Source: Pseudomonadota bacterium (GTDB taxonomy: Bacteria; Pseudomonadota; Gammaproteobacteria; Burkholderiales; Burkholderiaceae_C). From it: a stretch of DNA of 64,000 nt. Position 1 is the first letter of the stretch. Each line of letters starts with the position of its first letter. The stretch spans positions 1 through 64,000 of the forward strand of contig JAKOYD010000130.1 of assembly GCA_029780695.1 (NCBI GenBank), written 5' to 3'. The position numbers were made by a program, and so were the translations under genes. Below the pieces are notes generated by a model. That model was given only the letters and a program-made list of their open reading frames with translations. It did not search any database and was not told where the DNA came from. Of this stretch, positions 54,201 to 63,060 are shown piece after piece.

Positions 54201-54869
54201 GCCGCCTGGGCCGAGCGCTATGCGCAGTTGGTGCGCGAGGCCCACGCGCGCGAGCAGACCGTGGCACCCGGTAGCGACACGTTCGCCCGCGCCGTGGCAC
54301 GCAGCCTGCTCAAGCTGATGAGCTACAAGGACGAATACGAGGTGGCACGGCTGTACAGCGCCCCGACGTTCCGCGAAACGCTGGCGCAGCAGTTCGAGGG
54401 CGATCTGCGTTTGAGCTTTTACATGGCGCCGCCGCTGCTCGTCCACGGGCAAGGCGGCGAGCCGCCGCGCAAGATCGAGCTGGGCGGCTGGATGCTGCCA
54501 GCCCTGCGCTGGCTGGCCAAGGGCAAGGCGCTACGCGGGGGCGTGTTCGACATCTTCGGCAAGACCGAAGAGCGCCGCATGGAGCGCGAGCTCATCACCC
54601 GCTACGAAGCCCGCGTGCGTGAACTGCTGCCGCTGCTGACGGCCGACAAACTGAAGCTGGCCACCGATATCGCCGCCGTGCCGCTGACGATGCGCGGCTT
54701 CGGCCACGTCAAGCACGCCAACGTTCTGCTGGCCCGCGTGCGCGAGGCCGAGCTGCTGCACCGCTTTGACGCCGTGCGCTACCCGGCGCCGCCGCGTGAG
54801 CCGCGCGCCGGGCAGATCAAGGGCATCGCCATCACGGCCGAAAAGAAATTGCCGGTTGCTACCGAATAG
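51231..54869 (+). CDS. Indolepyruvate:ferredoxin oxidoreductase, single-chain
   Basis: The 1212-residue protein oxidatively decarboxylates aryl/2-oxo acids to acyl-CoA with reduced ferredoxin. N-terminal TPP-binding oxidoreductase domains show SGYRGSPLGMVDQQIWK, EELAATQVLGTQRVE and FCAGCPHNTSTKVPEGS. The centre carries ferredoxin-like cysteines (CEGCGDCSVQSNC and CNKDYSCAKGFCPSF). A C-terminal gamma-type domain follows (GPYDLLVTGVGGTGVVTVGAVIAMAAHLEGK). This fusion type is common in proteobacteria. ATG 51231 has AAGGAG at 8-base spacing; ATG 51225 is too close. Divergent from the Lrp regulator. Confidence 0.92.
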   Translation: MNTTAASPAAPALADASPLQRPDYRLADNLWARSGQVFMTGTQALVRLPLMQRWRDQAAGLESRGFVSGYRGSPLGMVDQQIWKAGPKWKEAGLEFVPAINEELAATQVLGTQRVETDPQKTCDAVFALWYGKGPGVDRAGDALKHGNAYGSSPHGGVLVVAGDDHGCVSSSMPHQSDQLFQAYHMPVVAPATVAEHLEFGLYGWQLSRFSGNWVGLTSLSEVVECGATVDLDAINARVAAWKRNDAVSALTRHLPPAQGLHYRWPDFPSLQIEERLAHKLQAVAAFSSINSIDRHVIESPHATVGIVTCGKAHYDLMEVLRRMDITPAMLADAGVRLYKIGLSFPIETTRALAFAQGLSEILVVEEKGPVVETQLRELFYNAPGGLRPTIVGKKDAQGAPLVSGLGELRPSRLIELTADWLIRHFPTRFADRRALVRDFTLPDLLSNGSDSVKRMPYFCAGCPHNTSTKVPEGSTARAGIGCHFMANWMDRDTAGLIQMGGEGVDWVSHSRFTQVPHVFQNLGDGTYYHSGYLAIRQAVAAKARITYKILFNDAVAMTGGQPVDGVISVDAIARQVESEGVKQVVVLSDDIGKYDGIKGKFPADTRFFDRAELDRVQRELREVDGVTVLIYEQTCAAEKRRRRKKGEMADPDKRLFIHEAVCEGCGDCSVQSNCVAVLPHETPLGRKRKIDQTACNKDYSCAKGFCPSFVGVSGGKLRKKAGALAGQGQDAFSRLVNALPAPAPHTWTGPYDLLVTGVGGTGVVTVGAVIAMAAHLEGKSASVLDFMGFAQKGGAVMSFVRLADRPERLNQVRIDTQQADAVLACDTVVAAQPEPLAAVRHGRTRILANVYETPVAESLKNPDADLKTELLLAKLRFAAGDDRVETFDAQRLAEDFLGDTVTANVLAMGYAWQRGLVPISLAAMQRAIELNGVAVPANLAAFSLGRLAAHDPGACAALLGDSVRPLPAQGESLDELLAHGMSHLTAYQNAAWAERYAQLVREAHAREQTVAPGSDTFARAVARSLLKLMSYKDEYEVARLYSAPTFRETLAQQFEGDLRLSFYMAPPLLVHGQGGEPPRKIELGGWMLPALRWLAKGKALRGGVFDIFGKTEERRMERELITRYEARVRELLPLLTADKLKLATDIAAVPLTMRGFGHVKHANVLLARVREAELLHRFDAVRYPAPPREPRAGQIKGIAITAEKKLPVATE

Positions 54870-54927
54870 ATAGCGTGCTGCGCTTTCCCAGTAAGCGCTG
54901 GCGGCATATTTTTTGCAAACCGGCGCC

Positions 54928-55245
54928 TCAGGCGCTGGTCAGCTTCAGCCCCAGGATACCCGCCACGATCAGCCCCACGCACACCAGCCGCGCCGCGCTG
55001 GCCGGGTCGCCAAACAGAACGATACCCAGCACTACCGTGCCCACCGCGCCAATGCCCGTCCACACGGCATAGGCCGTGCCCACGGGCAAATCGCGCATCG
55101 CCAGGCCCAGCAAGGCCACGCTTACCGCCATTGCCGCCACGGTACCCACTGTCGGCCACAGCCGCGTGAAACCATGCGTGTACTTCAGGCCAATCGCCCA
55201 GGCGACCTCGAACAGGCCGGCGATGAAGAGGATGATCCAGGACAT
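54928..55245 (-). CDS. sugE: SMR-family guanidinium exporter SugE/Gdx
   Basis: The 105-residue protein has four membrane helices and the SMR signature: [25 protein letters not shown] (with the conserved Glu13 and W-A-x-G-L-K of the Gdx subgroup) and [25 protein letters not shown]. Gdx dimers export guanidinium in exchange for protons; broader quaternary-ammonium export is possible. I looked for a guanidine riboswitch in the ~75 bases upstream and saw none. It is isolated between a terminator and the end of the oxidoreductase gene. Confidence 0.9.
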   Translation of the reverse strand: MSWIILFIAGLFEVAWAIGLKYTHGFTRLWPTVGTVAAMAVSVALLGLAMRDLPVGTAYAVWTGIGAVGTVVLGIVLFGDPASAARLVCVGLIVAGILGLKLTSA

Positions 55246-55321
55246 GGGGTCATTATTCTGAAGGTCAGCGGGGTCGTTCCCAGCGTGTGAAGGCGGGCTG
55301 CATTCTGATGAGGCCCAAGTG

Positions 55322-55358
55322 AAAAAAGCCGGGCGACGTGTTGTTCATCAACGTCGCC
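55322..55358 (-). terminator. Rho-independent terminator of the MFS gene
   Basis: On the minus strand GGCGACGT and ACGTCGCC form an 8-bp stem; after CCGGC comes a run of six T. It ends the MFS transcript before sugE. Confidence 0.75.
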
Positions 55359-55369
55359 GAGCACTTCGG

Positions 55370-56587
55370 TCACCCCCCAATCGCCGGCCACCGCCTGCGC
55401 AGCCACAGCCACGACACCAGTCCCACCACCATGAAAGCGCTGGACATCAGCGCCAGGCCCATGGCCGAGTGCATGACTAGGGGGGCCACGGCGCCGGCGA
55501 CGATGCCGTTGGCGGTGGAGCCGACGACCGCTTGCAGCGACGAGGCCATGCCGCGCCGCTCGGGGTGCAAATCGAGCACCAGCAGCGTGACGACGGGCAC
55601 CATCAGCGCCCAGCCAAACGCAAACACGGCAATGGGCCAGAGCGACCACCAGGGGCTGGGCGCCAGCCACCAGTTGGCGGCGATGTTGACGGCCGACACG
55701 CCCAGCATGATGCGAAAGCCCTGCAGGATCTGGTTTTTGGGCCGCACCTGGCCGGCCATGCGGCCCGACAGCCACGAGCCGGTCATGATGCCCGCGATGC
55801 TGAGGATGAAGAACCAGAAGAATTGGGTGGGCCGCAGATGCAGGATGTCGCCCAGGAAGGCGGGTGCCGACAGCACGTAGAGAAACAGGCCGTTGAACGG
55901 CACGCCGGAGGCCAGCGCCAGCAGAAGAAAGCGCGGGTCGCTCAGCAGCTGGCCGTAGCCGCTCATCAGATGGCGCACCTGGAACGGCTGGCGGTCCTGC
56001 AGGTGCAGCGTTTCGGGCAGCAGGCGCAGGTTGATCGTCCACAGCACCACGCCCACGCCGACCAGGAACCAGAACACCGCGTTCCATCCCAGGTATTCCG
56101 ACAGCACGCCGCCGACGACGGGCGCCAGCGCTGGCGCCACGCCGAAAAAGATGGTGATCTGGCTCATCACCTTCTGTGCTTCCGATGGCGCGAACATGTC
56201 GCGCACCACGGCGCGCGACACCACCACGCCAGCCCCGCACGACAAGCCCTGCAGCGCGCGGAAGAAGATGAGCTGCCCCACGCTCTGCGACAGCGCGCAA
56301 CCCACCGAAGCCAGCGTGAACAGCGCCAGTCCCCACAGGATGACGGGCCGGCGGCCAAAGCTGTCGGACAGCGCGCCATGAAACAGGTTCATGAAGGCAA
56401 AGCCGAACAGATACGCCGACAGCGTCTGCTGCATCTGCACCGGCGTGGCCTGCAGCGACTGCGAGATGGCCGAAAACGCCGGGATGTAGGTGTCGATGGA
56501 GAACGGGCCGAGCATGCCCAGCACGGCCAGCAAGACGGCGAGCGTCCAGCGCGGGCCTTTCCACAGGCGTGCGGCGTCGGGGTTCAT
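55370..56587 (-). CDS. Bcr/CflA-family multidrug MFS transporter
   Basis: The 405-residue protein has 12 predicted membrane helices and the Bcr/CflA signature GPFSIDTYIPAFSAISQSL near the start, LSDSFGRRPVILWGLALF (MFS motif A) and SRAVVRDMF. Such pumps export chloramphenicol, bicyclomycin or sulfonamides with protons. The start ATG 56587 is preferred over TTG 56593. It is transcribed alone, with a terminator at 55322-55358. Confidence 0.9.
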   Translation of the reverse strand: MNPDAARLWKGPRWTLAVLLAVLGMLGPFSIDTYIPAFSAISQSLQATPVQMQQTLSAYLFGFAFMNLFHGALSDSFGRRPVILWGLALFTLASVGCALSQSVGQLIFFRALQGLSCGAGVVVSRAVVRDMFAPSEAQKVMSQITIFFGVAPALAPVVGGVLSEYLGWNAVFWFLVGVGVVLWTINLRLLPETLHLQDRQPFQVRHLMSGYGQLLSDPRFLLLALASGVPFNGLFLYVLSAPAFLGDILHLRPTQFFWFFILSIAGIMTGSWLSGRMAGQVRPKNQILQGFRIMLGVSAVNIAANWWLAPSPWWSLWPIAVFAFGWALMVPVVTLLVLDLHPERRGMASSLQAVVGSTANGIVAGAVAPLVMHSAMGLALMSSAFMVVGLVSWLWLRRRWPAIGG

Positions 56588-56687
56588 GGACAAACAGTTG
56601 CTACAAAAAAAAGCTGGTGGCGCGCAGTCGGCGCCGACCAGCCGGGGTTTTCAGGTAAACGTCCGCCAGACGGGGATCGATCAGCCC

Positions 56688-56759
56688 AACCGTTCGCACT
56701 GCGCTTGTCGAAGTGCCTTCCTTGATCCAGGCTTCGACAGGCTCAGCCCGAACGGTTGC
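56688..56759. repeat. Inverted repeat with GCTGAGCCTGTCGAAG core (family D), after rpoD
   Basis: CAACCGTTCG, CGCTTGTCGAAG on the left pairs with CTTCGACAGGCTCAGCCCG and CGAACGGTTG on the right around a 12-16-base loop. It starts 25 bases after the rpoD stop and may act as its terminator or mRNA end. A degraded copy is at 19828-19920. Confidence 0.65.
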
Positions 56760-56783
56760 GTGGGTTCGGGCCTCGCCGATTGA

Positions 56784-59045
<2,262 letters not shown>

Positions 59046-59313
59046 CAATACACCTCAGGGCTGGTGAGCAGCCACGCGCGCGCCCAATAAGCGCGCGCAC
59101 GGCGACTCGTGACAACAAATCGAGAAACGGGACTCTTCAACAACGAACGCCCCGGCGGCAGGGCCGACGGCGCCGCAGGCAAGATGGGTGGGCGAACATT
59201 TGGGGTGCAGTCCTTGCGGTGGATGGCCGCCCCTGACGAGGGGCATCGCGCTTGACGCTGGCGCGGGCCTGATCCGGAGGTGCTGCTGTCGCTCTTGCCG
59301 GGGTAAGCGTTTA

Positions 59314-59340
59314 ATTATAGCACCCAAGGCGTGTTTTCAA
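59314..59340 (-). promoter_or_regulatory. Candidate sigma-70 promoter of rpoD
   Basis: On the minus strand TTGAAA (59340-59335) and TATAAT (59319-59314) are separated by 15 bases, slightly short of the optimum. It lies after the dnaG stop, so rpoD can be transcribed independently. Confidence 0.5.
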
Positions 59341-59349
59341 GGGGAGTTG

Positions 59350-59371
59350 GCCGCACCGGTGTCGGTGCGGC
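59350..59371. terminator. GC-rich hairpin after dnaG
   Basis: GCCGCACC and GGTGCGGC form an 8-bp stem with a 6-base loop, about 10 bases after the dnaG stop. No T tract follows, so it may only weaken read-through or stabilise the 3' end. Confidence 0.45.
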
Positions 59372-59380
59372 GTGGGCTAT

Positions 59381-61237
59381 TCAGTCCGAACGATCGCGCG
59401 GATCGGATCGTTTGTCGGCGTCGGCCAGTTCGCGCAGCAAGGTCTGGTAGCGCGCCAGGTCGTTGGCGGCCAGGGCGTCGTCCATGCGGCGCTTGAGTTG
59501 CTCGCGCCGCTCGGTGCGCAGGATGCCGTGCAACTCGTCAGCCTCTGACACGATGTCGGGCGGCAACTTGGCCACTTCGTCCACCGCCAGGGCTTCGTGC
59601 GCGTGGCCGCGCAGGGCCTCGCGCAGCGCACTCCAGGGTTGCGGGCCGTGGTCCAGGTGCTGGCCCGCCAGCCACGTGAACAGCGGGCCATGCGGCGCCG
59701 GCAGATCGCACAGCAGTACATGGTCGTCCTGGCTCAGGCGGTCCCACGCGGTGGATTCGGTCAGCGCGATCTGCAGCGCGCGGCTGGCCCGGCTGGCCGG
59801 CTGGCCGCGCGCGCGGCGCAGCGGCGGGGGCGCGGTGCTGTCTGGTCTTTTTTGGGGGTAGCGCACTTCTACAGTGCGTTGGGTGCTCTGTTTTTCGTAG
59901 CGATTGAAATGTCGGCGGCGAAGGTCCCACAGCGCTTCCAGCTCGTGCGTGCCAATCTGCACCTGGGCCGCGATCTCGCCGAGCAACTGCTGCGCCAGCG
60001 CGCCGCCGGGCAGCAAGCGCCACAGCGGCCGGGCGTTGGCGGCAAAGCGCGAGCGGCCTTCGGCCGTGTCCATGTCGCATTCTTCGGCCGCCGCTTCGAG
60101 CAGAAAGCGCGACAGCGGCATGGCGTCCTTCACGGCCTGGCCGAAGGCGTCGGGGCCTTGCGCGCGCACGAAGCTGTCGGGGTCGTGCTCGGCCGGCAGA
60201 AACAGGAATTTCACGCTGCGCACGTCGGTGGCCAGCGGCAAGGCGGCTTCCAGCGCCTTGCGCGCCGCTCGGCGGCCGGCCGCGTCGCCGTCGAAGCTGA
60301 ACACCACCTGGTCGGTGAAGCGAAACAGTTTTTGCACATGGTCGGGCGTACAGGCCGTGCCCAGCGTGGCCACGGCGTTGCCGAAACCCAGTTGTGACAG
60401 CGCCACCACGTCCATGTAGCCTTCGGTGACCAGCGCATAGCCGTGTTCGCGCAGCGCCGCGCGGGCTTCGAACAGGCCGTACAACTCTCGTCCCTTGTGG
60501 AACACCGGGGTTTCGGGTGAGTTGAGGTACTTGGGTTTTTCGTCGCCCAGCACGCGGCCGCCAAAGCCGATCACCTCGCCCTTGACGCCGCGGATGGGGA
60601 ACATGATGCGGTCGCGAAAGCGGTCGTAGCGCTTGCCGGCACCTTGTCCCGATGCGGGTGAAGGATCGTCGCCGGCGATGACCAGGCCGCTTTCTTCGAG
60701 CAGCGGGTCGGCGTAGTCGGGAAACACGCTGGCCAGCGTGCGCCAGCCCTCGGGCGCATAGCCCAGGCCGAAATCGCGCGCCACCTGACCCGACAGGCCG
60801 CGCCGCTTCAGGTAGTCGATGGCGCGCGGTGTGTCTTTCAGGTACCGCTTGTACGCCTCGCCGGCGCGCGCCAGCACGTCGGTCAGGGTGTGGCGTTTTT
60901 CGGTTTCTTGCGCGGCGCGCGCGCGCTCGCCGGGGCTGCGTTCGTCCTCGGGCACCGTCATGCCGTATTGCTGTGCGAGGTCATGCACGACTTCGACGAA
61001 GCCGGCGCCGGTGTGGTCCATCAAAAAACCGATGGCGTTGCCGTTCTTGCCGCAGCCGAAGCAGTGGTAGAACTGCTTGGACGGGCTGACGGTGAACGAC
61101 GGCGATTTCTCGCCGTGAAACGGGCAAAGGCCCGAGAAGTTGGCGCCGGTCTTTTTCAGCTGCACGTACCGGCCGACGATCTCGACCACGTCGGCGCGGG
61201 CCAGAAGCTCCTGGATGAAATGCTGCGGAATCGCCAC
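59381..61237 (-). CDS. dnaG: DNA primase
   Basis: The 618-residue primase makes RNA primers for replication. It has the N-terminal CHC2 zinc-binding domain (CPFHGEKSPSF ... HCFGCGKNGNAIGF, about residues 38-65), the TOPRIM core (EGYMDVVALSQLGFGNAVATLGTA, FSFDGDAAGRRAARKALE) and a C-terminal helicase-binding part. The stretch at about 460-480 is Pro/Arg-rich. The order dnaG-rpoD is conserved in proteobacteria (macromolecular synthesis operon); rpsU is not next to it here. Confidence 0.97.
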   Translation of the reverse strand: MAIPQHFIQELLARADVVEIVGRYVQLKKTGANFSGLCPFHGEKSPSFTVSPSKQFYHCFGCGKNGNAIGFLMDHTGAGFVEVVHDLAQQYGMTVPEDERSPGERARAAQETEKRHTLTDVLARAGEAYKRYLKDTPRAIDYLKRRGLSGQVARDFGLGYAPEGWRTLASVFPDYADPLLEESGLVIAGDDPSPASGQGAGKRYDRFRDRIMFPIRGVKGEVIGFGGRVLGDEKPKYLNSPETPVFHKGRELYGLFEARAALREHGYALVTEGYMDVVALSQLGFGNAVATLGTACTPDHVQKLFRFTDQVVFSFDGDAAGRRAARKALEAALPLATDVRSVKFLFLPAEHDPDSFVRAQGPDAFGQAVKDAMPLSRFLLEAAAEECDMDTAEGRSRFAANARPLWRLLPGGALAQQLLGEIAAQVQIGTHELEALWDLRRRHFNRYEKQSTQRTVEVRYPQKRPDSTAPPPLRRARGQPASRASRALQIALTESTAWDRLSQDDHVLLCDLPAPHGPLFTWLAGQHLDHGPQPWSALREALRGHAHEALAVDEVAKLPPDIVSEADELHGILRTERREQLKRRMDDALAANDLARYQTLLRELADADKRSDPRDRSD

Positions 61238-61310
61238 GCGCTATTTTGGCCGATGGAGCGCGGGCAGGGGCTTCGAGGCGCCGTGCTGCCTCGCGTTCGG
61301 CGAACTACCC

Positions 61311-61706
61311 CTAAAAAACCAGCGTGCGCCAGCGCGCATCCAGCGCGCGCGCCATGAACTGTACGGCTCCGCCGCGGCCGTGGCACTCGGCGATCAGCTG
61401 TGCGGGGTTGATGCCCTGTGCGTGCAGGGCGTCGCTGCACGCCAGCAGGCGCGCGCCGTGCGCCACACAGTCTTGCATGTGCGCCAGGATGGTCTTGTCC
61501 ACGTGCGGCGCGGCACGCAGCGACGCGGCCACGCCGGGGACCAGCAGGCGCACGCTGGCGGCGGTGAAGTAGACCTCCACCTGGGCCTCCATCGCGGCGG
61601 CGGCAGCGGCGTGAAAGAAGGGCGTGGCCAGTCGCTCGGGCGCGGACGGATCGGCCGACCACAGGAGGATGGCCACGCCTTCCAGCGCATCGGGGCTGAA
61701 GCTCAT
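61311..61706 (-). CDS. DsrE-like protein (tentative)
   Basis: The 131-residue protein shows an alternating beta/alpha pattern of DsrE/DsrF-like folds: EGVAILLWSADPSAPERLATPFFHAAAAAAMEAQVEVYFTAASVRLLVPG and HGARLLACSDALHAQGI. A Cys in LLACSDAL occupies the place where DsrE/TusD proteins often have the persulfide cysteine. Start ATG 61706 overlaps the stop of the GcvH-like gene by 4 bases, so the two are translated together. Family assignment is by pattern only. Confidence 0.55.
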   Translation of the reverse strand: MSFSPDALEGVAILLWSADPSAPERLATPFFHAAAAAAMEAQVEVYFTAASVRLLVPGVAASLRAAPHVDKTILAHMQDCVAHGARLLACSDALHAQGINPAQLIAECHGRGGAVQFMARALDARWRTLVF

Positions 61707-62143
61707 GGCCGTTCCAAGTCCTGGCGAAACAGCCGCGCGTGCGCGGCCATGGCGGGCGCCACGGCTTGGCCGTGCACCAGCAAGGCCTGGTCGGTCGCCA
61801 AGTCGCGCAGGGCCACGCGCGCGATCCAGCCTTGGCCGTAAGGGTCTTCGTGCACCCATTCGGGCCGGTCGGCCAGCAGCGGGTTGATGGCGACGACGGT
61901 GCCGCTGACCGGCGACTTGACGGCCACGATGGACTTGGCCAGTTCCACCACCGCGATGGCGCGGCCCTGCTCGACCTCGACGCCCACGCTTTTGGGTCGG
62001 CACATGTAAATCTCGCCCGACAGCCGAATACCCAGGGCGGTGATTCCCACCGTGGCCGTGCCGTCGTCGTGCACGCGTGCCCACACCTGATGTTCGATCA
62101 GGTAGTGCAGCTCGGGCGGGTGGGGGTGCGCGGCGGCGATCAT
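61703..62143 (-). CDS. GcvH-like lipoyl-carrier protein
   Basis: The 146-residue protein resembles the H protein of the glycine cleavage system: VWARVHDDGTATVGITALGIRLSGEIYMCRPKSVGVEVEQG and VVELAKSIVAVKSPVSGTVVAINPLL, with Lys70 in the position of the lipoyl lysine (V-E-x-x-K). No gcvT or gcvP is nearby; instead it overlaps a DsrE-like gene. GcvH-like proteins of this kind (for example LbpA in sulfur metabolism) can carry lipoate in other systems. The start ATG 62143 is preferred. Confidence 0.7.
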   Translation of the reverse strand: MIAAAHPHPPELHYLIEHQVWARVHDDGTATVGITALGIRLSGEIYMCRPKSVGVEVEQGRAIAVVELAKSIVAVKSPVSGTVVAINPLLADRPEWVHEDPYGQGWIARVALRDLATDQALLVHGQAVAPAMAAHARLFRQDLERP

Positions 62144-62270
62144 CGGCGTATTCTGGCAGGCGCGGCGCGGGCGGCCAAGACGCGGGTCGGGAAGCTGCGC
62201 GTGCTTCAAAATAAATAGCTGCCTGCGCTTGCTAAACTTGCGCTGCAAGCTCATTAACTTTCAAATTTCG

Positions 62271-62753
62271 ATGATGAATCCCTTGCTTCACGCAACTTCT
62301 GGACTGCTGATTGCCGCGCTGGCCACGGCCGCGCAGGCGCAGAAAATCGGCGACGTCAGCACCGCCTTTCAGTGGGTCGGACCCAACCACAAGATCGTGG
62401 TCGAAGCCTATGACGATCCGCTGGTCGACGGGGTGACCTGCTACATCTCGCGCGCGCGCACCGGCGGCATCAAGGGCGGCCTGGGCCTGGCCGAAGACCG
62501 CGCCGAGGCGTCGATTGCCTGTCGCCAGGTGGGGCCGGTGCATTTCAAGGGCCCGTTGAAACAGGAAGACGAAGTCTTCAGCGAGCGCATGTCGATCCTG
62601 TTCAAGCGCCTGCGCGTGGTGCGCATGGTCGATGCGCCGCGCAACACGCTGGTGTACCTGACCTATTCGGACAAGCTCATCGAAGGCTCGCCGCAGAACG
62701 CCGTCACCGCCGTGCCCATCGATCGCGCGACCGCCATCCCGGTCAAGAACTGA
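62271..62753 (+). CDS. creA: CreA family protein
   Basis: The 160-residue protein has a signal peptide (about 1-23, ending AQA) and the CreA sequence: KIGDVSTAFQWVGPNHKIVVEAYDDPLVDGVTCYISRARTGGIKGGLGLAEDRAEASIACRQVGP and YLTYSDKLIEGSPQNAVTAVPI. Two conserved cysteines may form a disulfide. Function is unknown despite the name. ATG 62271 is followed by a second ATG at 62274. It is divergent from the GcvH-like gene. Confidence 0.9.
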   Translation: MMNPLLHATSGLLIAALATAAQAQKIGDVSTAFQWVGPNHKIVVEAYDDPLVDGVTCYISRARTGGIKGGLGLAEDRAEASIACRQVGPVHFKGPLKQEDEVFSERMSILFKRLRVVRMVDAPRNTLVYLTYSDKLIEGSPQNAVTAVPIDRATAIPVKN

Positions 62754-62799
62754 GGGCGCGCCCCGCCGACGTCCGCCAGGCCCGCGGGCCACGCGGTGG

Positions 62800-62895
62800 T
62801 GGCGGAAGGGCATGGGAGTCGAACCCACCCGGCGACGCTTGGCGCCACCCACCGGGTTTGAAGCCCGGCCCACCCACCAGGATGGTTGCCCTTCC
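62800..62895 (-). tRNA. selC: tRNA-Sec (anticodon UCA)
   Basis: On the minus strand the gene runs GGAAGGGC (8-bp acceptor) to GCCCTTCC followed by GCCA, so the CCA end is encoded. The anticodon arm CCGGGCTTCAAACCCGG has anticodon TCA. The long variable arm (TGGGTGGCGCC-AAGC-GTCGCCGGG) and the GGTTCGACTCC T loop are typical; overall it aligns well with E. coli selC. It inserts selenocysteine at UGA codons together with SelB, encoded next to it. Confidence 0.95.
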
Positions 62896-62902
62896 GAAAT
62901 GA

Positions 62903-63030
62903 AAACTCCCCCCTGAGGCGCTGACGCGCCTTCCCCCCTCTCTCTTCGGGAGGGGGGACAACGCCGGTGCTCGGTGCAAGCCCGCGCACGGCGTTTCTGG
63001 GGGGGGCCTGCTCCGCGGCCACCCGAACGC
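62903..63030. repeat. GC-rich dispersed repeat (family A), copy 8
   Basis: CTCCCCCCTGAGGCGCTGACGCGCC, TTCCCCCCTCTCTCTTCGGG, AGGGGGGACAACGCC, GTGCTCGGTGCAAGCCC, then GGCCTGCTCCGCGGCC. It fills the gap between selC and selB. Confidence 0.7.
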
Positions 63031-63060
63031 TGGAGGCGAGGCGATTGTGCGCCGTGCGGG

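Larger units (their letters stand above)
59046..59380. other. rpoD leader and promoter region
   Basis: About 335 bases without a gene. They contain a candidate sigma-70 promoter (59314-59340), the hairpin at 59350-59371 after dnaG, and a long untranslated leader without a recognised riboregulator. Confidence 0.5.

Noticed and set aside
55246-55321. Guanidine riboswitch upstream of sugE
   Set aside because: No paired hairpins with ACGR loops (guanidine-II) nor guanidine-I/III conserved blocks are visible; only a GGGAACGACCCC stretch that lacks a partner.
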